A stretch of 7,320 nt of DNA from Thermoleophilaceae bacterium (GCA_013812065.1 JACCUC010000331.1:1-7320), one strand, 5' to 3'; shown: positions 1-5,644, numbered from the stretch's first letter. Notes: generated by a model not told the origin, from the letters alone. Program-made: numbers and translations.

Positions 1-288
1 GCGCGCGTGCGCAACCTGGCCGACTGGCTCGGCGAGGCCAAGAAAAACGGCGCCTGGATCTACGGGGCCGCTCTCGAGGGGGCCGTGCCCTACGAGCGCC
101 CCGACTACCGCGGCCGCGTCGTTGTCGTGCTCGGATCGGAGGGGCGAGGACTCCGTCCCCGCATCGCGCGCACCTGCGACCAGCTCGTGGCGCTCCCGGT
201 CAGAGGCCGGGTCGGCTCCCTCAACGTATCGGCCGCCGCCGCGGCGCTCCTCTACGGAATTCTGCACTTTCGCTCCGCAGGCTCTTGA
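1..288 (+). CDS. rlmB: 23S rRNA 2'-O-methyltransferase, SpoU/TrmH family (C-terminal part)
   Basis: This is the 3' end of a SpoU-family (SPOUT) RNA ribose methyltransferase; the start lies left of the window and 95 residues remain. SpoU motif 2 is clear as LGSEGRGL (nt 130-153). Motif 3 runs over nt 193-231 as LPVRGRVGSLNVS, with the conserved Asn at 223-225. These two motifs form the knotted SAM-binding site of the family. Enzymes with this C-terminus methylate the 2'-hydroxyl of a guanosine in 23S rRNA (G2251 in E. coli for RlmB). The missing N-terminal substrate-binding domain would distinguish RlmB from other SpoU members, so the exact target is an inference, helped by the sigH gene next door, as in Firmicutes. 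The gene ends at TGA 286-288, and that stop lies inside the -35 hexamer of the candidate sigH promoter. Confidence 0.88.
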   Translation, partial: ARVRNLADWLGEAKKNGAWIYGAALEGAVPYERPDYRGRVVVVLGSEGRGLRPRIARTCDQLVALPVRGRVGSLNVSAAAAALLYGILHFRSAGS

Positions 289-313
289 CAGAGGCGCTAT
301 GAGCGTCCATACT
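285..313 (+). promoter_or_regulatory. Candidate housekeeping promoter for sigH
   Basis: A perfect -35 hexamer TTGACA (285-290) is followed after 17 nt by CATACT (308-313), which matches the -10 consensus TATAAT at 4 of 6 positions. The spacing is optimal for a primary sigma factor. The -35 includes the stop codon of the upstream methyltransferase. Transcription would start near 320, giving a leader of about 120 nt before the sigma-factor start codon. The call rests on consensus match only. Confidence 0.55.
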
Positions 314-344
314 GCGCGCCACATAACGCTTGACTCGAGGTTTA

Positions 345-372
345 GCCCTGGGGTCCGGCATCCGGCAAGGGC
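345..372 (+). other. Leader hairpin upstream of sigH (distal)
   Basis: The outer stem GCCCT (345-349) pairs with AGGGC (368-372). An inner CCGG (355-358) pairs with CCGG (362-365) across the loop CAT, with an asymmetric internal loop between the stems. It lies in the predicted 5' leader of the sigma-factor mRNA. No known riboswitch class is recognised, and in such GC-rich DNA a stem of this size can occur by chance. Confidence 0.3.
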
Positions 373-411
373 GCGACCAGGGGAGGTACGTCCGCCGCTA
401 GACGACGCTGA

Positions 412-443
412 GGGCCGCATTCGCGGTCCGGAAGGGACGTCCC
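412..443 (+). promoter_or_regulatory. sigH ribosome-binding site inside a structured leader
   Basis: A 7-bp hairpin pairs GGGCCGC (412-418) with GCGGTCC (423-429) over an ATTC loop, with one G-U pair. One base later comes a Shine-Dalgarno GAAGGGA (431-437), whose core GAAGGG lies 7 nt before the GTG at 444. The perfect 10-bp palindrome GGGACGTCCC (434-443) overlaps the Shine-Dalgarno and ends exactly at the start codon. The site fixes GTG 444 as the start. The palindrome could limit ribosome access or act as a DNA operator; both are inferences. Confidence 0.6.
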
Positions 444-1115
444 GTGGCTACCTACATCTCTCACCCCCCGCCCCTCCGGCTCGCGCGCAGCCGTTCCGAG
501 GTCGAGCCAGACGATCATTACCTCGTGGCCCTCGCCAAGCAGGGCCGCACCGACGCGCACGACCGCATCATCCGCCGCTACTACGGATTCGTGCGCCTCA
601 AGGCCTCTTCCTACTTCCTGCTCGGCGGTGACGGCGACGATCTGATGCAGGAGGGGCTGGTCGGCCTCTACAAGGCCGTGCGCGACTACCGCAGTGACCG
701 CGAGGCGAGCTTCCGCAGCTTCGCCGAGCTGTGCATCACCCGGCAGATCATCACCGCGGTCAAGACGGCGACGCGCAACAAGCACACCCCGCTCAATCAG
801 TCGGTCTCGTTCTCCCAGACCCCTACCGCGGACGGAGACTCCGAGCCGTCGCTCGACGAGCTGATCGCCGGTCCCTCGGCACACGACCCGGTCAATCAGG
901 TCATCTCCACCGAAGAGCTCTCGAGCCTGGTCGCGTGCCTGTCGACCGTCCTCTCGGAGCTCGAGAGCTCGGTCCTGTCGCTCTACCTCGACGGGCGGTC
1001 CTACGACGAGATGGCGGGGCGGATCGGCTGCGACTCGAAGACGGTGGACAACGCGCTCCAGCGGGTCAAGCGCAAGGTGGGAGCCCACCTGGAGTCGCGC
1101 GCCGTGGCCGCCTAG
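444..1115 (+). CDS. sigH: Sigma-70 family factor of the SigH (Spo0H) type
   Basis: This 223-residue protein is a region 2 plus region 4 sigma factor that closely resembles Bacillus SigH, the stationary-phase/early sporulation sigma. Region 2 includes DDLMQEGLVGLYKAVRDY (residues 65-82, core-binding 2.1/2.2) and FAELCITRQIITAVKTATR (93-111, 2.3/2.4, -10 recognition). These stretches are nearly identical in pattern to the Bacillus protein as I remember it. After an acidic linker (about 120-155), region 4 spans roughly 168-216, with LYLDGRSYDEMA and a helix-turn-helix ending in KTVDNALQRVKRK (-35 recognition). The length matches the family (about 215-220). GTG 444 is chosen for its Shine-Dalgarno. 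Extra N-terminal residues (1-20) are Pro/Arg-rich. The family call is strong, but the regulon is unknown, and presence of the gene does not prove sporulation. It directly follows rlmB as in Firmicutes, but without yacP between. Confidence 0.92.
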   Translation: MATYISHPPPLRLARSRSEVEPDDHYLVALAKQGRTDAHDRIIRRYYGFVRLKASSYFLLGGDGDDLMQEGLVGLYKAVRDYRSDREASFRSFAELCITRQIITAVKTATRNKHTPLNQSVSFSQTPTADGDSEPSLDELIAGPSAHDPVNQVISTEELSSLVACLSTVLSELESSVLSLYLDGRSYDEMAGRIGCDSKTVDNALQRVKRKVGAHLESRAVAA

Positions 1116-1123
1116 CGCTTGTG

Positions 1124-1155
1124 GTCGGGCCGGCTTGAGCGACCGGCCGCCCGAC
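1124..1155 (+). terminator. Putative terminator hairpin after sigH
   Basis: GTCG (1124-1127) pairs with CGAC (1152-1155) and GGCCGG (1128-1133) with CCGGCC (1143-1148). This gives ten GC-rich pairs with a 3-nt bulge (1149-1151) and a 9-nt loop. It starts 9 nt after the sigH stop. No U-tract follows, which is common for actinobacterial terminators. The rest of the gap to 1255 holds a weaker inverted repeat, TTGAGC (1200-1205) with GCTCAA (1226-1231), and no convincing gene. Confidence 0.5.
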
Positions 1156-1255
1156 TGCCCGGCCCGCATGCGCTAACGTCGGCACCCGCCGCCGCTGGTT
1201 TGAGCATCTTTTCGCGCGGGGGCACGCTCAAGGACCCGACCCGGTCGTCCGATGG

Positions 1256-2203
1256 ATGGCCTCTATGGCTTTTTCGGCTCGCCTCCCACTGCTCGTCGCC
1301 GGGCTCATGCTGCTATTGCTCGTCTTCGCGACCTCGCTGAGCGCGCGGGCCGCCCGTGTTCGGGCGGGGGCAGAGGGCGCCGCGGCGAGCTCCGGGGCAC
1401 CGGCTCCGAGACCGTCCAACCTGAGGTTGCGGCCGGTCGAGCGCTTCGACTCGAAGGCCGGCGGTGCCGGCTCCCCGCGCGCACGGCGGACATCGCGAGC
1501 GACTCGCTCTCCCGCCGCCGCCCATGGAGGCGCCGGCTCGACCATCGCTACGCCCACTTGGGAGCGGGGCTCGGCTAAGGCTTCGCGCCCCCATTCCGGC
1601 CCGCCAAGCTCGTCCGCGTCCGGTCCGGCCGCTCGATCGCCGTGCGCTCCCGACCCGGGAGTCGCGTCATTGGACGGCTCGACGACCGCACCGAGTTCGG
1701 GTCCCGCCAAGTGCTGAGCGCGGTGACGACCCGCGGCCCCTGGCTCGGCGTCGCCTCGTCCGCGCGCACCGACGGCCGGCTCGGTTGGGTCGACGGTCGC
1801 AGCTCGGCGCTCAGGCTCACTGCGGCCGAGGTCTCGATCCAGGCCGACCTCTCGCGCCGGCGGGTCGAGCTGCGAAGCGGGAGCCGCCTCCTCGCCCGCG
1901 CGCGGGTGACTGGTCGGGCGACCGGGGTCGAGTACTCCGACCGGGCGCTTCGCCGTCACCGACAAGCTGAATGGGCGCGACATGAGTCCGTACTACGGAT
2001 GCTGCATCCTCGCCCTGTCGGGCACGCAGCCCAACCTTCCGGCGGGCTGGAGCGGGGGAGACCGCCTCGCCATCCACGGCACCGACGACCCGGGCTCGAT
2101 CGGCACGGCCAGCTCGGCCGGCTGCCTGCGCGCCCGTGAGTCCGACATCAAGCGGCTGATGCGGCGAGTTCCGCACGGCACGCCGGTCGAGATCCGCCGC
2201 TGA
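1256..2203 (+). pseudogene. L,D-transpeptidase (YkuD domain), two apparent frameshifts
   Basis: The reading passes through three frame segments. Segment 1 (ATG 1256 to about 1580) starts with a membrane anchor or signal segment (LPLLVAGLMLLLLVFATSL), then an Ala/Pro/Ser/Arg-rich linker. Segment 2 (about 1579-1911, after a -1 shift; TAA at 1576-1578 closes this frame upstream) encodes an SH3-like domain containing VRSRPGSRVIGRLDDRTEF and GPWLGV. Segment 3 (about 1913-2203, after a +1 shift; TGA at 1907-1909 closes it upstream) encodes the YkuD catalytic domain: VGRPGSSTPTGRFAVTDKL, the active-site His in IHGT (2075-2077) and Cys in GCLRA (2123-2125), 16 residues apart as expected. This family forms 3-3 peptidoglycan cross-links outside the membrane. 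The usual SHGC motif reads SAGC here. Both shifted segments keep strong GC3 and family sequence, so the indels are recent or are sequence errors. The first shift point and the start (1256 or 1265, no clear Shine-Dalgarno) are uncertain. Confidence 0.82.
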
Positions 2204-2230
2204 GGGCGCGCCGCGCCCGCCGCGCCCTCA
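2201..2230 (+). terminator. Terminator-like hairpin at the end of the L,D-transpeptidase gene
   Basis: A perfect 10-bp inverted repeat pairs TGAGGGCGCG (2201-2210) with CGCGCCCTCA (2221-2230) around a 10-nt loop. The first three bases of the stem are the TGA stop codon. No U-tract follows, but position and strength fit a transcription terminator separating this gene from the metal regulator operon. Confidence 0.6.
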
Positions 2231-2309
2231 ACCGACGATCTCCCAGGTCCAAGCCCTCGGTGTCATGGAGGCGCCGACACCGCTGAGTCACATGCGCCAA
2301 GCACAGAAG

Positions 2310-2322
2310 TTAGGTAGCCTAA
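2310..2322 (+). promoter_or_regulatory. DtxR/MntR-type operator in front of the regulator gene
   Basis: The perfect inverted repeat TTAGG-TAG-CCTAA lies 10 nt before the regulator's first ATG. It resembles the core of actinobacterial DtxR/IdeR boxes (TTAGGTTAGSCTAACCTAA type), shortened in the centre. The likely -10 element TAAAAC (2320-2325, 4 of 6 matches) overlaps its right arm. Binding here would therefore block RNA polymerase, giving metal-dependent autorepression of the two-gene operon. No good -35 is visible. Confidence 0.65.
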
Positions 2323-2332
2323 AACTTCGCTT

Positions 2333-3016
2333 ATGATGACGCAGGACATCAGCCACCGCTCGCCCGTCGTCGAGGACTACGCCAAGGCGATCTACTCGCT
2401 CGGAGTCGACGGCGCCGGCTCGGTGGCGACGAGCAGGCTCGCCGAGCGGCTCGGAGTCACTCCCGGCTCGGTCTCGGCCATGGTGCGCAAGCTCGACGAG
2501 CTCGGGCTCGCCTCGCACACTCCCTACCGAGGGGTCAGGCTGACCGCCGAAGGCCGCCGCGTGGCCCTCGAGGTCATCCGCCACCACCGCCTGCTCGAGC
2601 TCTTCCTGTCGGAGATCCTCGAGGTGCCGTGGGATCGCGTCCACGCGGAGGCCGAGGTGCTCGAGCACGTCCTCTCCTCGGAGCTCGAGCAGACGATCGC
2701 AGCCAAGCTCGGCGACCCGACGCGCGACCCCCACGGCGACCCGATCCCCTCCGCGGACTTCCTGATCGAGGAGCGCCAGACCCGTAGCCTGAACGACCTC
2801 GGCGCCGGCGATTCGGGGCGCTTCGTGCGGGTCTCGGACTCGGATCCCGCCATGCTCCGCTATCTCGCCGAGCGCTCGATCAGCCTCGGCGCCCGCCTCG
2901 AGGTGCTCGACCGCCAGCCATTCGGAGGTCCGCTCGAAGTGCGCTTCGACGACGGCGGGGTCCACACCCTCGGCGGCGAGCTCACGGGCGCGATGCGGGT
3001 CGAGGTCGACGAGTGA
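2333..3016 (+). CDS. mntR: Mn(II)-responsive DtxR/MntR-family repressor
   Basis: This 227-residue, three-domain metalloregulator has a winged helix (about 10-75, recognition region GVTPGSVSAMVRKLDELGL), a metal-binding dimerisation domain (about 76-145) and a C-terminal SH3/FeoA-like domain (about 152-226). The primary-site ligands can be aligned by eye with Bacillus MntR: D15 (D8), H85 (H77), E89 (E81), E108 (E99), E111 (E102) and H112 (H103). The two positions that are Met10 and Cys102 in iron-sensing DtxR/IdeR are Asp and Glu here, the manganese type. It should repress its own operon when Mn(II) is plentiful. Two adjacent ATGs (2333, 2336) have no Shine-Dalgarno; the -10 candidate at 2320-2325 would put the transcript start at about the ATG, so a leaderless mRNA is likely. 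Its end overlaps mntH, which supports the manganese assignment. A broader Fe/Mn sensor remains possible. Confidence 0.9.
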   Translation: MMTQDISHRSPVVEDYAKAIYSLGVDGAGSVATSRLAERLGVTPGSVSAMVRKLDELGLASHTPYRGVRLTAEGRRVALEVIRHHRLLELFLSEILEVPWDRVHAEAEVLEHVLSSELEQTIAAKLGDPTRDPHGDPIPSADFLIEERQTRSLNDLGAGDSGRFVRVSDSDPAMLRYLAERSISLGARLEVLDRQPFGGPLEVRFDDGGVHTLGGELTGAMRVEVDE

Positions 3017-4320
3017 AGCCTCCGCCGCCGCCGGATTCCAGCACGCTGGCGCTGCCCGGCCCCCTCACCGAGCCAGAGATCCTCTCTCCGCTGCGCGTCG
3101 CCCGGGCGCGTGGACGCGTGCGCGGGAGGCTCGCCCTGCTCGGGCCGGCGTTCGTCGCCGCCGTCGCTTATATCGATCCGGGTAACTTCGCCACCAACAT
3201 CACCGCCGGCGCGAAGTACGGCTACCTGCTCGTGTGGGTGATCGTCGCCGCCAACCTGATCGCGATGCTCGTGCAGTACCTGTCGGCGAAGATCGGGATA
3301 GCCTCGGAGCGCAACCTACCGGAGCTGTGTCGCGACTCGTTGCCCAAGCCCGTCACCTTCGGACTGTGGCTCCAGGCCGAGGCGATCGCCATCGCCACCG
3401 ATCTTGCCGAGTTCGTGGGCGCGGCGATCGCCCTGTACCTGCTCTTCGGCGTGCCGCTGTTCACCGCCGGGCTCATGACCGCCGTCGTGGCTTTCGCGAT
3501 CCTCGCGCTGCAGACCCGCGGGTACCGCCGCTTCGAGCTCGCCATCGCGGCCATGCTCGGCCTCGTCCTGCTCGGGTTCCTCTACGACTTCGTGCAGGTC
3601 GGCGTCGACCTCGGCGGCTTCGGTGCCGGGCTCGTGCCGAGCTTCTCCGGCACCGAGAGCGTCCTGCTCGCCGTCGGCATCCTCGGTGCCACCGTGATGC
3701 CGCACGTCGTCTACCTCCACTCCGCTCTCACCCAGGACCGGATCCCGGCGCGCGACGAGGCCGAGAAGCGGGAGCTGCTGCGCTTCGGCCGCCTCGACGT
3801 GATGATCGCCATGGGGGTCGCCGGGGTCATCAACCTGACCATGCTCGTGGTCGCCGCGGGCCTCTTCTACGGCAGCGGTCAGACAGAGGTCGACTCGATC
3901 GAGGGTGCGCACGCCGGCTTCGAGACCCTGCTGGGCGGCGGCGCGGCGCTCGCCTTTGCCATCGCCCTGCTCTCCTCGGGGCTCTCGAGCTCGAGCGTCG
4001 GCACCTACTCCGGTCAGGTCGTGATGCAGGGGTTCATCCGCCGCCGCATCCCGCTCTTCCTCCGCCGTGCGCTGACCATGGCGCCTGCGCTGGTCGTCCT
4101 CGGGATCGGCCTCGAGCCGACGAGCACGCTCGTGCTCTCGCAGGTCGTGCTCTCCTTCGGCATACCCTTCGCGCTCGTCCCGACCATCCTCCTCACCCGC
4201 CGGCGCGACCTGATGGGCGGACTGGTCAACCGCCCGGCCACGACGGCGGTTGCCTCGGTGGTGGCGGGGCTGATCATCGCGCTCAACGGCTTCCTGCTGT
4301 ACGGCACGTTCTTCGGCTAG
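3013..4320 (+). CDS. mntH: NRAMP-family proton-coupled Mn(II) transporter
   Basis: This 435-residue integral membrane protein has about 11 hydrophobic helices and the usual MntH length. The TM1 metal-binding motif DPGN is at residues 55-58. The TM4 signature reads AIATDLAEFVGAAIAL (126-141), nearly the same as in E. coli MntH. The TM6 motif is A226-T-V-M229-P-H231; the metal-coordinating Met is typical of transporters selecting Mn2+/Fe2+ over Ca2+/Mg2+. A cytoplasmic N-terminal tail of about 40 residues begins with a proline run. The GTG start (3013) overlaps the regulator's TGA (GTGA, 3013-3016) and has a GAGGT Shine-Dalgarno (3002-3006) 6 nt upstream, so translation is probably coupled. It imports Mn(II) using the proton gradient and should be controlled by the upstream operator. 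No strong terminator is visible in the 87 nt after its TAG. Confidence 0.95.
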   Translation: MKPPPPPDSSTLALPGPLTEPEILSPLRVARARGRVRGRLALLGPAFVAAVAYIDPGNFATNITAGAKYGYLLVWVIVAANLIAMLVQYLSAKIGIASERNLPELCRDSLPKPVTFGLWLQAEAIAIATDLAEFVGAAIALYLLFGVPLFTAGLMTAVVAFAILALQTRGYRRFELAIAAMLGLVLLGFLYDFVQVGVDLGGFGAGLVPSFSGTESVLLAVGILGATVMPHVVYLHSALTQDRIPARDEAEKRELLRFGRLDVMIAMGVAGVINLTMLVVAAGLFYGSGQTEVDSIEGAHAGFETLLGGGAALAFAIALLSSGLSSSSVGTYSGQVVMQGFIRRRIPLFLRRALTMAPALVVLGIGLEPTSTLVLSQVVLSFGIPFALVPTILLTRRRDLMGGLVNRPATTAVASVVAGLIIALNGFLLYGTFFG

Positions 4321-4407
4321 GTTCGGACGCCTGCGACCTGAAGTAGGGTTCCGTGCCGGCCGACGAGACGCTCGCCTGCGGCGACCGCGTGCCTCCCCGC
4401 CGCCCCG

Positions 4408-4908
4408 ATGGCCGACGACCCACCGCTCCCTCGGACCGAGCTCTTCCGCGACGCCATGGCCGCCCTGGCGAGCGGCGTGGCCGTGGTCACCGCGCGGCGC
4501 GTCGACGGGCGTCCGGCCGGCCTGCTGGCCACCTCGATCGCGGCCTACAGCGCCGAGCCGCCGTCGATCCTCCTTTCGATCGCCCACAGCTCGCGCTCCT
4601 ACCCGACCCTCGTCGAGCACGCCGAGCGCTTTGGGGTCCACCTCCTTGGTCGCGACCAAGGTGCAGTGGCGCAGACCTTCGCGAGCCGGTCCGACGACAA
4701 GTACGCGGACCTCGGCTGGGACTGGGACGACGAGGTACCTCGGCTCGAGGGCGTCGTCTCCTACCTGCGCTGCGGGCGCAGCGCGACCTTCGATCGCTAC
4801 GACCACTCGATCCTGATCGGAGACGTGCTCGACGGCCACCACTCGGGCGGTGAGCCACTGCTCTGGGTGCGCCGGCGCATGGACTGGCGCCTCAGCCCGG
4901 AGGCCTAG
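4408..4908 (+). CDS. Flavin reductase-like (FMN-binding split barrel) protein
   Basis: This 166-residue protein fits the flavin reductase domain family (HpaC/RutF-like small component), which reduces FMN or FAD with NAD(P)H for a partner monooxygenase or uses bound flavin itself. The family pattern is visible in order: ASGVAVVTA (21-29); GLLATSIAAYSAEPPSILL (38-56), the flavin-binding strand-loop; FGVHLLGRDQGAVAQTFAS (75-93); and the C-terminal YDHSILIGDVL (131-141), matching the GDHtif.G.V signature. ATG 4408 is the only good start in frame and gives the usual N-terminus. No Shine-Dalgarno is seen, and the 87-nt gap after mntH has no clear promoter, so it could be read from the mntH transcript or from an unseen promoter. 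The nitroreductase follows 36 nt later. The specific partner and substrate cannot be told from the sequence. Confidence 0.85.
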   Translation: MADDPPLPRTELFRDAMAALASGVAVVTARRVDGRPAGLLATSIAAYSAEPPSILLSIAHSSRSYPTLVEHAERFGVHLLGRDQGAVAQTFASRSDDKYADLGWDWDDEVPRLEGVVSYLRCGRSATFDRYDHSILIGDVLDGHHSGGEPLLWVRRRMDWRLSPEA

Positions 4909-4944
4909 CGGGCCGCCGGCGCGCGGGGTCGGTACGGTGGGCGC

Positions 4945-5457
4945 GTGGACGCCTACCTCGCCGTCGTCGCCAAGCGCGAGGTCCGCACCTACGCCGACCG
5001 CCCGATCCCCGACGAGGTTGTCGAGCGGCTGCTCGAGGCCGGTCGCGTCACCGGCAGCTCGATGAACCGCCAGGCGTGGCGCTTCCTCGCGCTCGAGAGC
5101 CGCGAGATCCGCGATGGCGTCGCCGAAGCGGTCTATGCGCCCGACAACCTGCGTGGGGCGGCGCTCGCGGTCGCGATCGTCGTGACCGGCGGCGCCACGG
5201 CTGACTTCGATGCCGGGCGTGCCGCCCAGAACATGATGCTCGCGGCCCTCAACGACGGCGTCGGGTCGTGCCCGAACGGCGTGGCCGACCACGACCGCTT
5301 CGCGGCGCTGCTCGCTCTCGAGGAGGGGGAGCGGCCGGCGATCGTGATCTCCTTCGGGTTTCCCGCCGGCGACTACCGGCCAGAGGAGCGCTCGCCACAG
5401 GAGTGGATCCGCCGCGCGCGGCGCAAGCCCGCGACCGAGGTGATCAGCCGCCTCTGA
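4945..5457 (+). CDS. Small nitroreductase-family protein
   Basis: This 170-residue protein matches the FMN-dependent nitroreductase fold at its short end (many members have 180-220 residues). The N-terminal phosphate-binding stretch KREVRTYADRPIPDEVVERLL (10-30) is the usual RRSvR.f....i..e....ll pattern. SSMNRQAWRF (38-47) is the N.Q.W flavin-binding loop. FDAGRAAQNMMLAA (88-101) and GVGSCP (105-110) form the dimer-interface helix and following loop, and PAIVISFGFP (131-140) is the final strand. Family members reduce nitro compounds, quinones, flavins or enones, or dehydrogenate substrates. The substrate here is unknown. GTG 4945 is the only usable start after the previous gene's stop in the same frame; the Shine-Dalgarno (GGTGGG, 4936-4941) is close and weak. 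Likely co-transcribed with the flavin reductase-like gene. Confidence 0.85.
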   Translation: MDAYLAVVAKREVRTYADRPIPDEVVERLLEAGRVTGSSMNRQAWRFLALESREIRDGVAEAVYAPDNLRGAALAVAIVVTGGATADFDAGRAAQNMMLAALNDGVGSCPNGVADHDRFAALLALEEGERPAIVISFGFPAGDYRPEERSPQEWIRRARRKPATEVISRL

Positions 5458-5481
5458 GCGGAGCTTCCGTCGCCGTGCCGT

Positions 5482-5500
5482 AGGGCGCCACCGGCGTCCT
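5482..5500 (+). terminator. Terminator hairpin after the flavoenzyme genes
   Basis: An 8-bp stem with a 3-nt loop (ACC) pairs AGGGCGCC (5482-5489) with GGCGTCCT (5493-5500), including one G-U pair that favours the plus-strand RNA. It lies 24 nt past the nitroreductase stop and faces a minus-strand tRNA. No U-tract follows. Confidence 0.5.
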
Positions 5501-5509
5501 CGGCTCGCG

Positions 5510-5520
5510 GGGCGACGCCC
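5510..5520. terminator. Short symmetric hairpin beyond the tRNA 3' end
   Basis: GGGCG-A-CGCCC is a perfect short palindrome that folds on either strand. It lies 3 nt beyond the 3' end of the minus-strand tRNA, so it may end tRNA transcription or mark processing. The stem is only 4-5 bp, so chance is a serious alternative. Confidence 0.3.
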
Positions 5521-5523
5521 GTA

Positions 5524-5596
5524 AGCCGGAGAGGGGACTCGAACCCCTGACCTGCCGCTTACAAGGCGGCTGCTCTGCCAGCTGAGCTACTCCGGC
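5524..5596 (-). tRNA. tRNA-Thr (anticodon UGU)
   Basis: Read on the minus strand, a full 73-nt cloverleaf is present. The acceptor is GCCGGAG/CTCCGGC (7 bp) and the D stem is GCTC/GAGC with loop AGCTGGCA. The anticodon stem is GCCGC/GCGGC with loop CTTGTAA, which gives anticodon TGT and decodes ACA (and probably other ACN threonine codons by wobble). A 5-nt variable loop AGGTC follows, then the T stem AGGGG/CCCCT with loop TTCGAGT. The discriminator base is U and the CCA tail is not encoded. A possible -10 element TAGACT (5614 down to 5609) lies 12 nt upstream of the 5' end, without a visible -35. The gene is co-directional with the membrane protein gene upstream and convergent with the flavoenzyme pair. 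Confidence 0.97.
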
Positions 5597-5644
5597 GCTC
5601 CGCTCGCGAGTCTAAGGCGGCGAGAGGCGGCGGGGCGGCGAAGG

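Noticed and set aside
330..358. Second promoter for sigH from TTGACT at 330-335
   Set aside because: No AT-containing -10 element exists at the proper distance; the sequence there is GC-rich and part of a hairpin.
342..1169. Minus-strand open frame of 275 codons opposite sigH
   Set aside because: The plus strand encodes a textbook sigma factor with a Shine-Dalgarno; the antisense product is Arg/Gly/Ala-rich with no recognisable domain.
1197..1223. Alternative-sigma promoter (GGTTT with a downstream G-run) before the L,D-transpeptidase gene
   Set aside because: The -10 half (GGGGGC) does not match the GGGTAT type consensus, so the call would rest on four bases.
1252..1578. Plus-strand frame from ATG 1252 as the start of the L,D-transpeptidase gene
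   Set aside because: It lacks a convincing signal or membrane segment and is Arg-rich. The frame starting at 1256 has a clean hydrophobic segment. It does share the frame of the later SH3-like segment but ends at TAA 1576.
1577..1913. Programmed ribosomal frameshifting in the L,D-transpeptidase gene
   Set aside because: Neither switch point shows a slippery heptamer with a following pseudoknot, and two opposite programmed shifts in one cell-wall enzyme would be without precedent that I know.
1228..1983. Minus-strand open frame of 251 codons that could explain the broken region
   Set aside because: The plus-strand composite gives continuous SH3-like and YkuD domain sequence with correct catalytic spacing, whereas the minus product is Pro/Ala/Arg-rich without motifs.
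3316..5292. Minus-strand open frame of 658 codons opposite mntH and the flavoenzyme genes
   Set aside because: It is a shadow caused by high GC and codon bias: the protein is charged, low in hydrophobic cores and without motifs, and it lies antisense to three genes with clear family signatures.
5524..5596. tRNA-Thr as an integration site for a mobile element
   Set aside because: No integrase, no repeated tRNA 3' end and no change in base composition are seen on either side.
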